DNA of 64,000 nucleotides, from assembly GCF_017352135.1 (NCBI RefSeq), contig NZ_CP071454.1:2753001-2817000 (forward strand). The letters run 5' to 3'. Every line of letters begins with the position of its first letter. Within the stretch, counting starts at the first letter, position 1. This DNA is from Rhizobium lentis. Lineage in GTDB: Bacteria > Pseudomonadota > Alphaproteobacteria > Rhizobiales > Rhizobiaceae. Both the position numbers and the translations under genes were made by a program. Shown in pieces: positions 17,504-26,552 of the stretch. The notes beneath the pieces were generated by a model. It searched no databases. It had not been told where the DNA came from and was given only the letters and a program-made list of their open reading frames with translations.

Positions 17504-19420
17504 TTACCCCGCCACTCCAACGGCAACCCCGCGTCCCAGCGCCCGGAACACCGTCGAAACGATCCCGGCGCGATCCAGCCCGGCATGGGCGTTCATCGCT
17601 TCGGGCTTGGCCTGTTCCATCCAGATGTCGGGCATGACGAGCGAACGGATCTTCAGCCCGTTGTCGAGCAGGCCCTCGCTCGAAAGATACTGCATCACCT
17701 GGCTGCCGAAGCCGCCGACCGAGCCTTCCTCGACGGTGATCAGCATCTCGTGGTGACGGGCGAGCTGGCGGATCAGTTCGCGGTCGAGGGGCTTGGCGAA
17801 GCGGGCATCGGCGACCGTCGTCGAAAGACCGGCGGCATCGAGGTCCTCGGCGGCAAGCAGACAGTCGGCAAGCCGGGTGCCGAAGGAGAGCAGCGCCACC
17901 TTGGTGCCTTCCTTGACGATGCGGCCCTTGCCGATCTGCAGGATTTCGCCGCGCGCCGGCAGGTCGACGCCGACACCTTCGCCGCGCGGATAGCGGAAGG
18001 AGATCGGGCCGGCATCATAGGCGGCCGCCGTGCGCACCATGTGTTTCAGTTCGGCCTCGTCGGCCGCCGCCATCACCACGAAGCCGGGCAGGGTCGCGAG
18101 GAAGGCGGTATCGAAGGAGCCGGCATGGGTCGGCCCGTCGGCGCCGACGAAGCCGGCGCGGTCGATCGGGAAACGCACCGGCAGACCCTGGATCGCCACG
18201 TCGTGCACGACCTGGTCATAGGCGCGCTGCAGGAAGGTGGAGTAGAGCGCCGCAAAGGGCTTGTAACCTTCGGCCGCAAGGCCGGCGGCGAAGGTCACCG
18301 CATGCTGCTCGGCGATGCCGACATCGAAGCAGCGGGACGGAAAGGCTTCGGCGAGCTTGTCGAGGCCGGTACCATTCGGCATGGCGGCGGTGATGCCGAC
18401 GATCTTGTCGTCGAGAGCGGCTTCCTGCACCAGCGCTTCGGCAAAGACGCTCGTATAGCTCGGCGCATTCGGCTTGACCCGCGCCTGCGCGCCGGTGATG
18501 ACGTCGAACTTGTTGACGCCATGATATTTGTCGGCCGCCGCTTCCGCCGGCGGATAACCCTTGCCCTTCTGGGTGACGACATGGATCAGCACCGGGCCGC
18601 GTCCATTGTCGCGCACGTTGCGCAGCACCGGCAGCAGGTGCTCGAAGGAATGCCCGTCGATCGGCCCGATATGATAGAAGCCCATCTCCTCGAACATCGT
18701 GCCGCCGGTGACGTAACCGCGCGCATGTTCGACGGCGCGGGTGATCGCCCGGTCGATGTTCTTGCCGAGATAGGCCGTCAGTTTCTTGCCGAAATCGCGG
18801 AAGCCCATATAGGTGCGGCCGGAGGCGAGGCGGGCGAGATAGGCGCTCATCGCCCCGGTCGGCGGCGCGATCGACATGTCGTTGTCGTTGAGGATGACGA
18901 TGAGGCGGGCGTCGAGGGCGCCGGCATTGTTCAGCGCCTCATAGGCCATGCCGGCCGACATCGCCCCGTCGCCGATGACGGCGATGACGCGGCGGTCTGC
19001 CTTGTCGAGATCAGCTGCAATCGCCATGCCGAGGCCGGCAGAGATCGACGTCGAGGAATGCGCCGCCCCGAAGGGGTCATATTCGCTTTCGGCCCGCCGG
19101 GTGAAACCGGACAGCCCATTTTCCTGGCGCAGCGTGCGGATCCGGTCGCGCCGCCCGGTGAGGATCTTGTGCGGATAACATTGATGGCCGACATCGAAGA
19201 TCAGCCGGTCGTTTGGCGTGTCGAAGACGCTGTGGATGGCGATCGTCAGCTCGACCACGCCGAGGCCGGCGCCGAGATGACCGCCGGTGCGCGACACCGC
19301 GTCGATCATTTCGTCCCGGACTTCGCGGGCGAGCTGCGGCAGGTCGCGATCCTCGAGCTTGCGCAGGTCGGCGGGGTAGATGACCTGGTCGAGCAGGGGG
19401 GTCTTCGGCAGTTGTGTCAC
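17504..19420 (-). CDS. dxs: 1-deoxy-D-xylulose-5-phosphate synthase
   Basis: A 638-residue thiamine-diphosphate enzyme that condenses pyruvate and glyceraldehyde 3-phosphate into DXP, the entry of the MEP isoprenoid pathway and precursor for thiamine and pyridoxal. Visible motifs are '[15 protein letters not shown]' (His for substrate), the ThDP/metal motif '[18 protein letters not shown]' (about residues 150-167), '[15 protein letters not shown]' with the catalytic Glu (about 370), '[18 protein letters not shown]' and 'RYPRGEGVG'. Length is typical. The last gene of the same pathway in this window, ispH, is at 63875. xseB, usually its close upstream neighbour, is four kilobases away. Confidence 0.97.
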   Translation of the reverse strand: MTQLPKTPLLDQVIYPADLRKLEDRDLPQLAREVRDEMIDAVSRTGGHLGAGLGVVELTIAIHSVFDTPNDRLIFDVGHQCYPHKILTGRRDRIRTLRQENGLSGFTRRAESEYDPFGAAHSSTSISAGLGMAIAADLDKADRRVIAVIGDGAMSAGMAYEALNNAGALDARLIVILNDNDMSIAPPTGAMSAYLARLASGRTYMGFRDFGKKLTAYLGKNIDRAITRAVEHARGYVTGGTMFEEMGFYHIGPIDGHSFEHLLPVLRNVRDNGRGPVLIHVVTQKGKGYPPAEAAADKYHGVNKFDVITGAQARVKPNAPSYTSVFAEALVQEAALDDKIVGITAAMPNGTGLDKLAEAFPSRCFDVGIAEQHAVTFAAGLAAEGYKPFAALYSTFLQRAYDQVVHDVAIQGLPVRFPIDRAGFVGADGPTHAGSFDTAFLATLPGFVVMAAADEAELKHMVRTAAAYDAGPISFRYPRGEGVGVDLPARGEILQIGKGRIVKEGTKVALLSFGTRLADCLLAAEDLDAAGLSTTVADARFAKPLDRELIRQLARHHEMLITVEEGSVGGFGSQVMQYLSSEGLLDNGLKIRSLVMPDIWMEQAKPEAMNAHAGLDRAGIVSTVFRALGRGVAVGVAG

Positions 19421-19683
19421 GGGCGGGCGCTCTTTCTTGCTTTTCCTTGTTCCGCTTTATTCGATTAGATCGGGGCAAAACAAGTGCATTTCAGGAACCG
19501 AAGGTTTTCACCTTAGAGCATGGCGGAAAAAAGTGTGAGCGGTTTCGGAAGATATCACTTTCTATTTCTGTGAGTTGCATTCGCCTGTTTTGCCGAGGCG
19601 ATCGGCGCGCGGACAGCTGGCGAGCCGCTTGAATATGACACGGAATGGTAGCAATGTGGTCGCTCTGGCTGGGGGAGCAGGTC

Positions 19684-21663
19684 ATGGGAACGATTGTTGC
19701 AGCGCATGCCTATGTCAACAACGAGGTCGCCTATGTGGCCTGGGACATAGACGCCAAGATCGACGGATGCCTTGGGTTCGAAGTCGTCCGCGTCTATCTC
19801 GATGAGCAAGGAAACGTGTCGACGAGGCCCGATGGCAGCGAGGACCGGGTGACCTGCGCCGCCTGGGTCGCCTTCAAGGGGCAGCGCAATCCGCATTGGC
19901 TGCCGCAGACCACCTCGCTCTGGCCGGTGCAGAAGCTGTCCTGGCGCGATCTGACGCTGCGCAAACGGCGCAACGAGATGAGACGGCGGCCCGACGAGGT
20001 TCGTGTGCGTTACGAGATCCGCCCGCTCGGCGACCTGAAGCCCGGCATGCCGGCAGCGCCCGATCCGACGCCTGAGATCGTCGAGATCAACAAGCGGGAT
20101 GAGAATGGCAGGCCGATCAAGAAGCTTGACGGAACCTTCGAGAAAATCGCGGTCAAGGCCTATGAGGGACCGCCGCGGCCGCTCGGTTATCTCGGGCCGG
20201 CCGTCGCCTCCAATCCGGTGCATGTGACGCGCAAGCGGGGCCAGTTCGACTCCACCTTCACCAACGGCATCCTCGCCGCCCAGTGGCTGCGAAACGTCCT
20301 CCTGGAGGACGGCGTGAAACAACCGAACGAGTTGATCGAGATGATTTCCACGCCGTCGAACGGCATCCGCAAATATCTTGCCGGCGATGTCATTCCGATG
20401 CTCAGGGATTTCATGAACGCGCCCGGCCGTTTCCTCGTCGCCCTCTACGAGCTGGAGGACAAGGAATTGCTGGAGCTGCTCCTTGCCAACAAGGACAAGC
20501 TGCGCATCATCCTTGCCAATACCGGAAAGGTCGGAGACGATTGGGATGTGCGCAATCGTGAGGCGCGGGAGGCGCTGATCGCGGCCGGCGTCGAGATTCA
20601 CCACCGGATGTTCAACAATTCCAGCCAGATCGGCCACAACAAGTTCGTCGTCCACATCCCGCCCGGCGGCGCCGATCGCAGCGTCTTCACCGGCAGCACC
20701 AACTGGACGGCCACCGGCCTTGCCGGCCAATCCAACAATGCCTTGATCGTCAGGAACGACGCGGTCGCAGCCGCCTATATCTCCTATTGGGATCGGATGC
20801 TGGAAGACAATGCGACGCTGGAAGCGCCCGTTGAATTCGACGACGGCATGCCCGACAACCAGCAGAGCAAGGCGTTCCGCCGCTCGAACGAGATGCCGTC
20901 CATTGTGCCCACCGCCAACGGCGCTTCCGTCGAAGCGTGGTTTTCGCCAAACATGCAGAGCCGAAGAAAGGGCAAGGAGACACCGCCCGACCTTCGCGAG
21001 GTCTACCGGTTAATGCGACGCGCCGAGCATGCCGTGCTGTTTCTGGCCTTCTATCCCGGCCAGTCCGGCAGGGATTGCATCGTCGGCGAGGCGATCGACA
21101 TCGGCCTCAAAGATCAGAAGCTGATCGTCACCGGCGCCGTTTCCAGCCCGCAGGCCATGCCCAATTATGTCGCCGGCAAGAAGAACGATCCCGACGACGA
21201 GGACGACGACATCGACGCTGTCTCGCCCCACACGTTCGACGAGGCCAATGTCTCGATCGTCCGCGCCTCGCGCATCGACGACCGTCAGCTCCTGGCTGAT
21301 TTCGGGGCGGAAGAGCTGACCGCAAAAAAGGTCGGCGCCATCATTCACGACAAGGTGCTGGTCGTCGATCCCCTCTCGGACGAGTGCGTGGTCGTCCTCG
21401 GCAGCCATAATCTGGGTTTCAAGGCCTCCTACGCAAATGACGAGAACATGCTGATCGTCAAAGGCGACCGCGCGCTTGCCGAAGCCTATGCCGTCCATAT
21501 CCTCGATGTCTACGACCACTATCGCTTCCGAGCGGTCGAGGCGGAGCTGAAGCGTCAGGGCAAGAAGGGCTGGTCGGGCTTTCTCAACGTCGACGACAGC
21601 TGGCAGGACGGCTACGTCAACCGCACGAAGGGAGCACTGACGCGCTATTTCGCGAAGGGATGA
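19684..21663 (+). CDS. Phospholipase D-like (HKD) protein
   Basis: A 659-residue protein with two PLD-type segments. The first has H318-N-K320 ('GHNKFVVHI') and 'GSTNWTATGL' but lacks the usual Asp five residues after the Lys. The second is canonical: H555-D-K557 followed by Asp in 'HDKVLVVDP', with 'LGSHNLGFKASYANDEN'. The first 190 residues form a region without a family match that I recognise, rich in beta-prone and basic stretches ('RKRRNEMRRRPDEVRVR'). An acidic run 'DPDDEDDDIDA' lies near residue 507. No signal peptide or membrane helix is seen, so the protein is probably cytoplasmic. A nuclease or phosphodiesterase is more likely than a secreted lipase, but substrate is unknown. The ATG at 19684 follows GGGGGAG. 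Confidence 0.8.
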   Translation: MGTIVAAHAYVNNEVAYVAWDIDAKIDGCLGFEVVRVYLDEQGNVSTRPDGSEDRVTCAAWVAFKGQRNPHWLPQTTSLWPVQKLSWRDLTLRKRRNEMRRRPDEVRVRYEIRPLGDLKPGMPAAPDPTPEIVEINKRDENGRPIKKLDGTFEKIAVKAYEGPPRPLGYLGPAVASNPVHVTRKRGQFDSTFTNGILAAQWLRNVLLEDGVKQPNELIEMISTPSNGIRKYLAGDVIPMLRDFMNAPGRFLVALYELEDKELLELLLANKDKLRIILANTGKVGDDWDVRNREAREALIAAGVEIHHRMFNNSSQIGHNKFVVHIPPGGADRSVFTGSTNWTATGLAGQSNNALIVRNDAVAAAYISYWDRMLEDNATLEAPVEFDDGMPDNQQSKAFRRSNEMPSIVPTANGASVEAWFSPNMQSRRKGKETPPDLREVYRLMRRAEHAVLFLAFYPGQSGRDCIVGEAIDIGLKDQKLIVTGAVSSPQAMPNYVAGKKNDPDDEDDDIDAVSPHTFDEANVSIVRASRIDDRQLLADFGAEELTAKKVGAIIHDKVLVVDPLSDECVVVLGSHNLGFKASYANDENMLIVKGDRALAEAYAVHILDVYDHYRFRAVEAELKRQGKKGWSGFLNVDDSWQDGYVNRTKGALTRYFAKG

Positions 21664-21700
21664 AATTCCGGGAGAGGTTGCCGGCGGCGCGGTGGCGCCG

Positions 21701-22624
21701 TCACCCTTCCGGCAGAGGCACGAATTCCTCTTCGTCGCCCGGCACGATATCGAAGCGGCCGGTGCGCCATTCCTCCTTGGCCTTTTCGATCCGCTCCTTC
21801 GACGAGGAGACGAAATTCCACCAGATATAGCGCTTCGAAGTCAGTGCCGCGCCGCCGAAGAGCATCAGATGGCAGCCGTCGGCGCCGGCTTCCAGCGTGA
21901 TAGGATCGCCGGGCCGGAAGACCAGCAACTGATCGGCGGCGAAGCGATCGCCTGCGATGACCACCTCGCCCGACAGCACGTAGACGGCGCGCTCCTCATG
22001 GCCGGCGCCGAAGGGAAAGCGGACGCCCGGCTGCAGGTCGAGATCGACATAGAGCGTGTCGGAGAACGTGCCGACCGGCGACGTCATGCCTTCAAACGAG
22101 CCGATGACGACGCGCCCGCGCACGCCGCTCGCCTCGATCAGCGGCATGTCCGCTTTTTCCGTATGGGCAAAGGAGGGATCGATCTCCTCCTTGTCGTCGG
22201 GAAGTGCCAGCCAGGTCTGCAGTCCCGACATCAGCAGCGGGTGGCCGCGCAGATTGTCCGGTGTGCGCTCGGAATGCACGATGCCGCGGCCCGCCGTCAT
22301 CAGGTTGATATCGCCGGGACGAATGACCTTTTCGGTGCCGAGGCTGTCGCGATGGCGGATCTCGCCGTCGAAGAGGTAGGTAACGGTCGACAGGCCGATA
22401 TGCGGATGCGGCTTAACGTCGAGCGCCTCATTGGGCTTCAGGATCGCCGGTCCCATGCGGTCGAAGAAGATGAAGGGCCCGACGAGCCGCCGCTGCCGCG
22501 TCGGCAGCGCGCGCCGCACCTGGAAGCCGCCGATATCGCTGCTGCGCGGAATGATCAGGTTCTCGATCGCATCACAGGCGAAGGCATCGCCGGGCAGGGG
22601 ATCTTTACCGGGAAAGAAGGACAT
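21701..22624 (-). CDS. Pirin family protein
   Basis: A 307-residue bicupin. The N-terminal cupin holds the metal motif 'HPHIGLSTVTYLFDGEIRHR' with a later 'GRGIVHSERTP', and 'FIFFDRMGPAILKP' is typical of pirins. Family members bind iron and some have quercetin 2,3-dioxygenase activity or interact with other enzymes. No substrate can be assigned. The gene is convergent with the PLD-like gene (38 bases apart) and 89 bases downstream of the SDR gene on the same strand. Confidence 0.92.
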   Translation of the reverse strand: MSFFPGKDPLPGDAFACDAIENLIIPRSSDIGGFQVRRALPTRQRRLVGPFIFFDRMGPAILKPNEALDVKPHPHIGLSTVTYLFDGEIRHRDSLGTEKVIRPGDINLMTAGRGIVHSERTPDNLRGHPLLMSGLQTWLALPDDKEEIDPSFAHTEKADMPLIEASGVRGRVVIGSFEGMTSPVGTFSDTLYVDLDLQPGVRFPFGAGHEERAVYVLSGEVVIAGDRFAADQLLVFRPGDPITLEAGADGCHLMLFGGAALTSKRYIWWNFVSSSKERIEKAKEEWRTGRFDIVPGDEEEFVPLPEG

Positions 22625-22713
22625 GAGGGATCTCCGCTTGCAGGGACGTCGACCACAGATAGTCCCTGCAGCACCGCGCGTCCAACAGGATGTGCCGAAG
22701 AGGCTCCAGGATG

Positions 22714-23481
22714 TCAGATCGCGGTGAAGCCGTTATCGACGAAGAGATGAGCGCCATTGACGAAGCTCGATTCATCGCTGGCGAGATAAAGGGCGGCCCG
22801 CGCCACGTCTTCCGGTTCGCCGATCCGTCCCTGCTGCGCGGCGATCGCGGCATCCGAAACATCGACGCCGAGCGCCTGCAGGTCGGCGACCTCGCGCAGC
22901 CCGTGCGGCGTGCGGATGAAACCGGGGCAGACGGCGTTGCAGCGAATGTTTCGGTCGCGGAACTCGACGGCGATGGCGCGGGCAAACATGTGCACCGCGC
23001 CCTTGGTGGTGTCGTAGAGCACTTCCATCGGGGTGGCGGCGACCGCCGAGATCGACGAAGTGCAGACGATCGATCCGCCGCCGGCGGCAATCATCTTCGG
23101 CAGCACCGCCTTGGTCATCAGGAACATCGAGCGCACATTGACTGCGTGCAGCCAGTCCCATTCCTGAAGCGTCGTCTCCAGGAAAGGCTTGATGACGATG
23201 GTGCCGGCATGATTGAAGAGCACGGTTACCGCGCCATAGCGTTCCTCGACGCCGGCCACGGCAGCATTGACGGCTGTTTCGTCCGAGACATCGGCGGTCC
23301 AGCAGTCGGCCTCGCCGCCGGCATCACGGATCTGTTTCACGGTCTCGGCGGCAGCCTGGCCATTGCGGTCGATGATCGCCACGCGGGCGCCCTCGGCCGC
23401 AAACAGCTTCGAGGCGGCGCCGCCCATGCCCGTCGCGCCGCCCGAGATGATGGCGACCTTGCCCTTCAATCTGTCCGTCAT
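22714..23481 (-). CDS. SDR family oxidoreductase
   Basis: A 255-residue classical short-chain dehydrogenase. The cofactor loop is 'SGGATGMGGAASKLFAAEGA' (about residues 11-30), with Asp after strand 2 ('VAIIDRNG') favouring NAD(H). The 'NHAG' motif replaces the common NNAG, the catalytic Ser lies in 'CTSSISAV', and Tyr/Lys are in 'YDTTKGAVH'. 'VCPGFIRTP' completes the signature. Substrate unknown. The ATG at 23481 (MTDRLKG) was preferred to one eleven codons upstream because family proteins start just before the cofactor strand. Confidence 0.9.
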   Translation of the reverse strand: MTDRLKGKVAIISGGATGMGGAASKLFAAEGARVAIIDRNGQAAAETVKQIRDAGGEADCWTADVSDETAVNAAVAGVEERYGAVTVLFNHAGTIVIKPFLETTLQEWDWLHAVNVRSMFLMTKAVLPKMIAAGGGSIVCTSSISAVAATPMEVLYDTTKGAVHMFARAIAVEFRDRNIRCNAVCPGFIRTPHGLREVADLQALGVDVSDAAIAAQQGRIGEPEDVARAALYLASDESSFVNGAHLFVDNGFTAI

Positions 23482-23567
23482 TGTCTGTCCCCTCGTGGCT
23501 CCGGAAGGGATCATAGATCGACCGAAAGCCGATCGCCAAGCGTCTTCAAATGCAGCGTTCGCTACGC

Positions 23568-23825
23568 TCAGGCGCCATCAAGCGGCTCGACGCCCTGCGG
23601 CTTGCCAGCGCGGTCGAGCCTGATCTTCTCGATGCGGTTTTCGGCCGCGGAAAGCAGCGTCTCGCAATGTTTCTTCAGCGCTTCGCCGCGCTCATAGATC
23701 TCGATGGATTCATCCAGCGCCACGTCGCCGCGTTCCAGCCGGGCGACGATGCTTTCGAGTTCGGCGACCGCCTTTTCGAAGGAAAGGCCGGACACTTCCG
23801 GCTTGGCGCTGTCAGTCATTCTCAA
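23568..23825 (-). CDS. xseB: Exodeoxyribonuclease VII small subunit
   Basis: An 85-residue helical protein with the family pattern '[20 protein letters not shown]' (about 12-31) followed by '[20 protein letters not shown]'. It associates with XseA, which is not in the window, in the ssDNA-degrading exonuclease VII. Its start overlaps the stop of the upstream deacetylase-family gene by four bases (ATGA). In many alphaproteobacteria it directly precedes dxs; here an SDR, a pirin and a PLD-like gene lie between. Confidence 0.95.
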   Translation of the reverse strand: MRMTDSAKPEVSGLSFEKAVAELESIVARLERGDVALDESIEIYERGEALKKHCETLLSAAENRIEKIRLDRAGKPQGVEPLDGA

Positions 23826-24757
23826 CCCTTCATCATTCTGAGAATATGCATGCCCGCCGATTCGGCGAGGCCCTCGAGATCATAGCCGCCTTCGAGCAGG
23901 CTGACGACCCGGTTCTTCGCGTGCCGGTCCGCCAGTTCGAGAACGCGCCCGGTTGCCCAGTCGAAATCCTCGCCCGTCAGGTTAATCTGCGCCAGGGGAT
24001 CGCGGTGATGCGCGTCGAAGCCGGCGGAGATGATGATCAGATCCGGCCGGAAATCGTCGAGCGCCGGCAGCACGCGCGATTTGAACGCTTCGCGGAAATG
24101 GTCGCTGCCGACATTCGGCGAAAGCGGCGCATTGACGATGGTATTGTGCTTGCCCTTCTCCTCCTTGGCGCCGGTGCCGGGATAGAGCGGCATCTGATGC
24201 GTCGAGCAGAACAGCACCGAGGCATCGTCCCAGAAGATGTCCTGGGTGCCGTTGCCGTGGTGCACGTCCCAGTCGACGATGGCGACGCGTTCGGCGCCAT
24301 GCCTCTTCTGCGCATGGCGGGCGGCGATCGCCGCATTGTTGAAGAAGCAGAAGCCCATTGCCGTCATCTTCTCGGCATGATGTCCAGGCGGGCGGGCGGC
24401 GACAAAGACATTGTCGGCCTGGCCGGAAAAGACGTCATCGACAGCCGCCATCGCCCCGCCGATGCCGGTCAGCGCCGCCTGCAGGCTTTTGACGCTGGCA
24501 TAGGTGTCGGCTTCGAGCTGGTTGATCCGATCTTCCTCCTCGGGGATTTCCCGCATGACGGCCGTCAGATGCTCTTCCGGATGGGCGAGCAGCACGGCAT
24601 CCTCGCTCGCCTGAGGCGCCTGACGGCGCTCCAGCCGCTCGAAATTCGGATGTTCCAGCGCGACATTGATGGCGCGGATCCTGTCGGACCGCTCGGGGTG
24701 GCCGGAGGGCGTCACATGCTCCAGGAAAATCGGGTGTTCGTAAAGACGGGTGCTCAT
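23822..24757 (-). CDS. Histone deacetylase superfamily amidohydrolase
   Basis: A 311-residue zinc amidohydrolase of the class II HDAC/acetylpolyamine amidohydrolase group. Active-site blocks are '[20 protein letters not shown]' (tandem His, about residues 122-141), '[19 protein letters not shown]' (zinc-binding Asp and His) and '[16 protein letters not shown]' (second zinc Asp). It probably removes acetyl groups from small amines or lysines; the bacterial substrate is not deducible. It heads the minus-strand group containing xseB. Confidence 0.93.
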   Translation of the reverse strand: MSTRLYEHPIFLEHVTPSGHPERSDRIRAINVALEHPNFERLERRQAPQASEDAVLLAHPEEHLTAVMREIPEEEDRINQLEADTYASVKSLQAALTGIGGAMAAVDDVFSGQADNVFVAARPPGHHAEKMTAMGFCFFNNAAIAARHAQKRHGAERVAIVDWDVHHGNGTQDIFWDDASVLFCSTHQMPLYPGTGAKEEKGKHNTIVNAPLSPNVGSDHFREAFKSRVLPALDDFRPDLIIISAGFDAHHRDPLAQINLTGEDFDWATGRVLELADRHAKNRVVSLLEGGYDLEGLAESAGMHILRMMKG

Positions 24758-25048
24758 GGAGACACTCTATCGATCGCTTATGTCATGTTCCACAGCAGAT
24801 GGGGCATCGCCTGATGATTTCAACAAGCGCCGCTGCAGCGCTGCTGCAGCCTTGGGGAAGTGCCGAGCCTTCTTTCGCCGCTTTTGCCCCGAGGGAGATC
24901 GCCCCATCGACGTCGCGTGTTCTGCTCGACTTGAAAGGCGGCGGCGACACCTTGAGCCATCGCAGATTTCGTCCTTAAAAAGCAGTTCCGATTCAAGCAA
25001 TTATGCAGTAATGTCGATGTGGGGGAATGGTGTAAGGCAGTATTGTTG

Positions 25049-25450
25049 ATGAGTCAGTCGAAGCGCCCGGGGGTGGCGGAAATACGCGTGCCGTTTCGTG
25101 ATGTCGATATGAACGGCCAGATGTTTCTAGCCTCCTATATTTCTTATGCTGAATCCGTCATAGCGAGCTTCTGGTCGGCGCGGCCCGACGTGGACGATGA
25201 ACCGGTCTATAGCGCCAGCAAGATCTCCTGCATGCTGCATCGCCCGTTGCATCATGATGAGCCGGTGATCTTCACCGCCGCCATCGACAAGATCGGCACG
25301 CACTCCATCGGTTTCCTCGTTTCGATCGACACGGGAGAGGAGCGCGCCGCCGAGGTCGAAATCATCTGGCAGGCCCGCGCCAAAGACGATCAGCTGCCGG
25401 CTTCGCTGCCGGAGGAAACGCGCGACTGGCTGTATGGGTTTTTGGATTAG
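25049..25450 (+). CDS. Hotdog-fold acyl-CoA thioesterase (YbgC/FcbC-like)
   Basis: A 133-residue single hotdog domain. The family's N-terminal block appears as 'FRDVDMNGQMFLASYISYAE' with the catalytic Asp, but the usual 'GH' is 'GQ' here. The central strand region 'CMLHRPLHHDEPVIFTAAID' is typical. It should hydrolyse acyl-CoA thioesters; chain specificity is unknown. The ATG at 25049 is preferred, though a GTG at 25019 in the same frame is possible and the RBS is weak. The gap 24758-25048 before it shows nothing I can name. Confidence 0.82.
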   Translation: MSQSKRPGVAEIRVPFRDVDMNGQMFLASYISYAESVIASFWSARPDVDDEPVYSASKISCMLHRPLHHDEPVIFTAAIDKIGTHSIGFLVSIDTGEERAAEVEIIWQARAKDDQLPASLPEETRDWLYGFLD

Positions 25451-25743
25451 GGGCGTTGCGGCAGGTAGCGATGAAGGACGAGCGAGAGACCGGTCGGTGG
25501 GACGCCGACGACGTCGTGACGTTCATGTATGGAACACAAAGAGCCGCGCTGCTTCTGGCGCTGCGGGATTTCTGGAAACCACTTCTCTCGGCCTGGCCCA
25601 ATAAGAAAAACACTTTCGTTTCCCCGCATCGTGGAGATGAACCTCAAGAGTAAGAGCCCGGTGCTTGCGGTTTTTACGCAGATGGTTTCCTTGATCTCCT
25701 CGATGCGGCTCGGCTTTACGCCGGCTGAAATTTGGGCCTCTCG

Positions 25744-26394
25744 TCATCTCGACGCCATGATTGCCACCAGATCGCTGAACCTCTCACCTTGAATGCCCAC
25801 ATGTGTTCGCAGCAGGCGGCGGGCTTCGTCTCCGTTTCCGGCAAAGATCGCATCGACGATGGCGCAATGTTCCGAGAAGGACGTCGACAGGCGATTGCGC
25901 ACGCGCAGCTGAAGACGGCGGTAGGGGCGCAGGCGCCGATGCAATTGCACGCATTGCTCCTGCAGGAAATCGCTTCGGCTGGCCGCGTAGATGGCCTTAT
26001 GGAATTCCTCATTGTCATAATAATAGGCATCGCTGTCGCCGGCGCCGGCCGATTGCTCGCAGCGGCTGTGGGTGGCGGTGATTGCTTCGCGGGAAGCCTT
26101 GTCCAGCCGGCGTGCTGCAAGCGACCCCGCCAGGCCCTCGAGTTCCGCCATAACCTCGAACATCTCGTAGATGCGGTGCGGCCCCGGATCGATCACGATC
26201 GCACCCCGGCGCGGACGGATTTCAATCAGTCCGATCGCGTCAAGCTGCATCAGCGCCTCGCGCACCGGCGTTCGCGATACGCCGAACCGATTGGCAAGCA
26301 CCGTTTCATCAAGCCGCTCGCCAGGCGCGAATTCGTAGGAAAGTATCGCATTTTCAATCTCATCCCGAAGCCACCGGCCGACATTCTCGGACAT
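25744..26394 (-). CDS. matR: FCD-type GntR regulator of the malonate operon
   Basis: A 216-residue repressor. Residues about 20-80 form the GntR winged helix ('GERLDETVLANRFGVSRTPV', then 'REALMQLDAIGLIEIRPRRG'); the rest is a helical FCD ligand domain with conserved acids and histidines ('HRIYEMFEVMAELEG', 'NEEFHKAIYAAS', 'EHCAIVDAIFAG'). It is divergent from matA, and the published MatR operator lies between them, so it almost certainly represses matABC and is released by malonate or malonyl-CoA. The gap 25451-25743 between this gene and the thioesterase shows no feature I can support. Confidence 0.93.
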   Translation of the reverse strand: MSENVGRWLRDEIENAILSYEFAPGERLDETVLANRFGVSRTPVREALMQLDAIGLIEIRPRRGAIVIDPGPHRIYEMFEVMAELEGLAGSLAARRLDKASREAITATHSRCEQSAGAGDSDAYYYDNEEFHKAIYAASRSDFLQEQCVQLHRRLRPYRRLQLRVRNRLSTSFSEHCAIVDAIFAGNGDEARRLLRTHVGIQGERFSDLVAIMASR

Positions 26395-26425
26395 CTATCT
26401 CGCATCCTTCATACATAAGCGCCAT

Positions 26426-26439
26426 TCTTGTATACACGA
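26426..26439. promoter_or_regulatory. MatR operator matO
   Basis: TCTTGTATACACGA is identical, as far as I recall, to the MatR-protected sequence TCTTGTA/TACACGA reported for R. leguminosarum bv. trifolii. It extends to an 18-bp imperfect palindrome, ATTCTTGTATACACGAAT, at 26424-26441. It sits 32 bases upstream of matR and 113 upstream of matA. A looser relative, TCGTGTACGA, follows at about 26449. Confidence 0.88.
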
Positions 26440-26552
26440 ATGTTGACGTCGTGTACGAAAGATGACAATCTACATACTACCGACGAAGCGCTGCGATGGG
26501 AAGCGATGTCCAGTGCTGCATTAACGGGTTCGTCGGAAGAGAGGAGAATGGC

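Noticed and set aside
17342..19468. 708-codon plus-strand open frame opposite dxs
   Set aside because: It mirrors dxs codon by codon and starts inside a repeat; dxs motifs are complete on the other strand.
19512..19552. Possible dispersed repeat TTAGAGCATGGCGGAAAAAAGTGTGAGCGG before the PLD-like gene
   Set aside because: It resembles a motif common in Rhizobium intergenic DNA, but no second copy is in the window, so the call cannot be supported here.
25456..25653. 65-codon frame after the thioesterase gene
   Set aside because: No RBS and no recognisable sequence; too weak to call.
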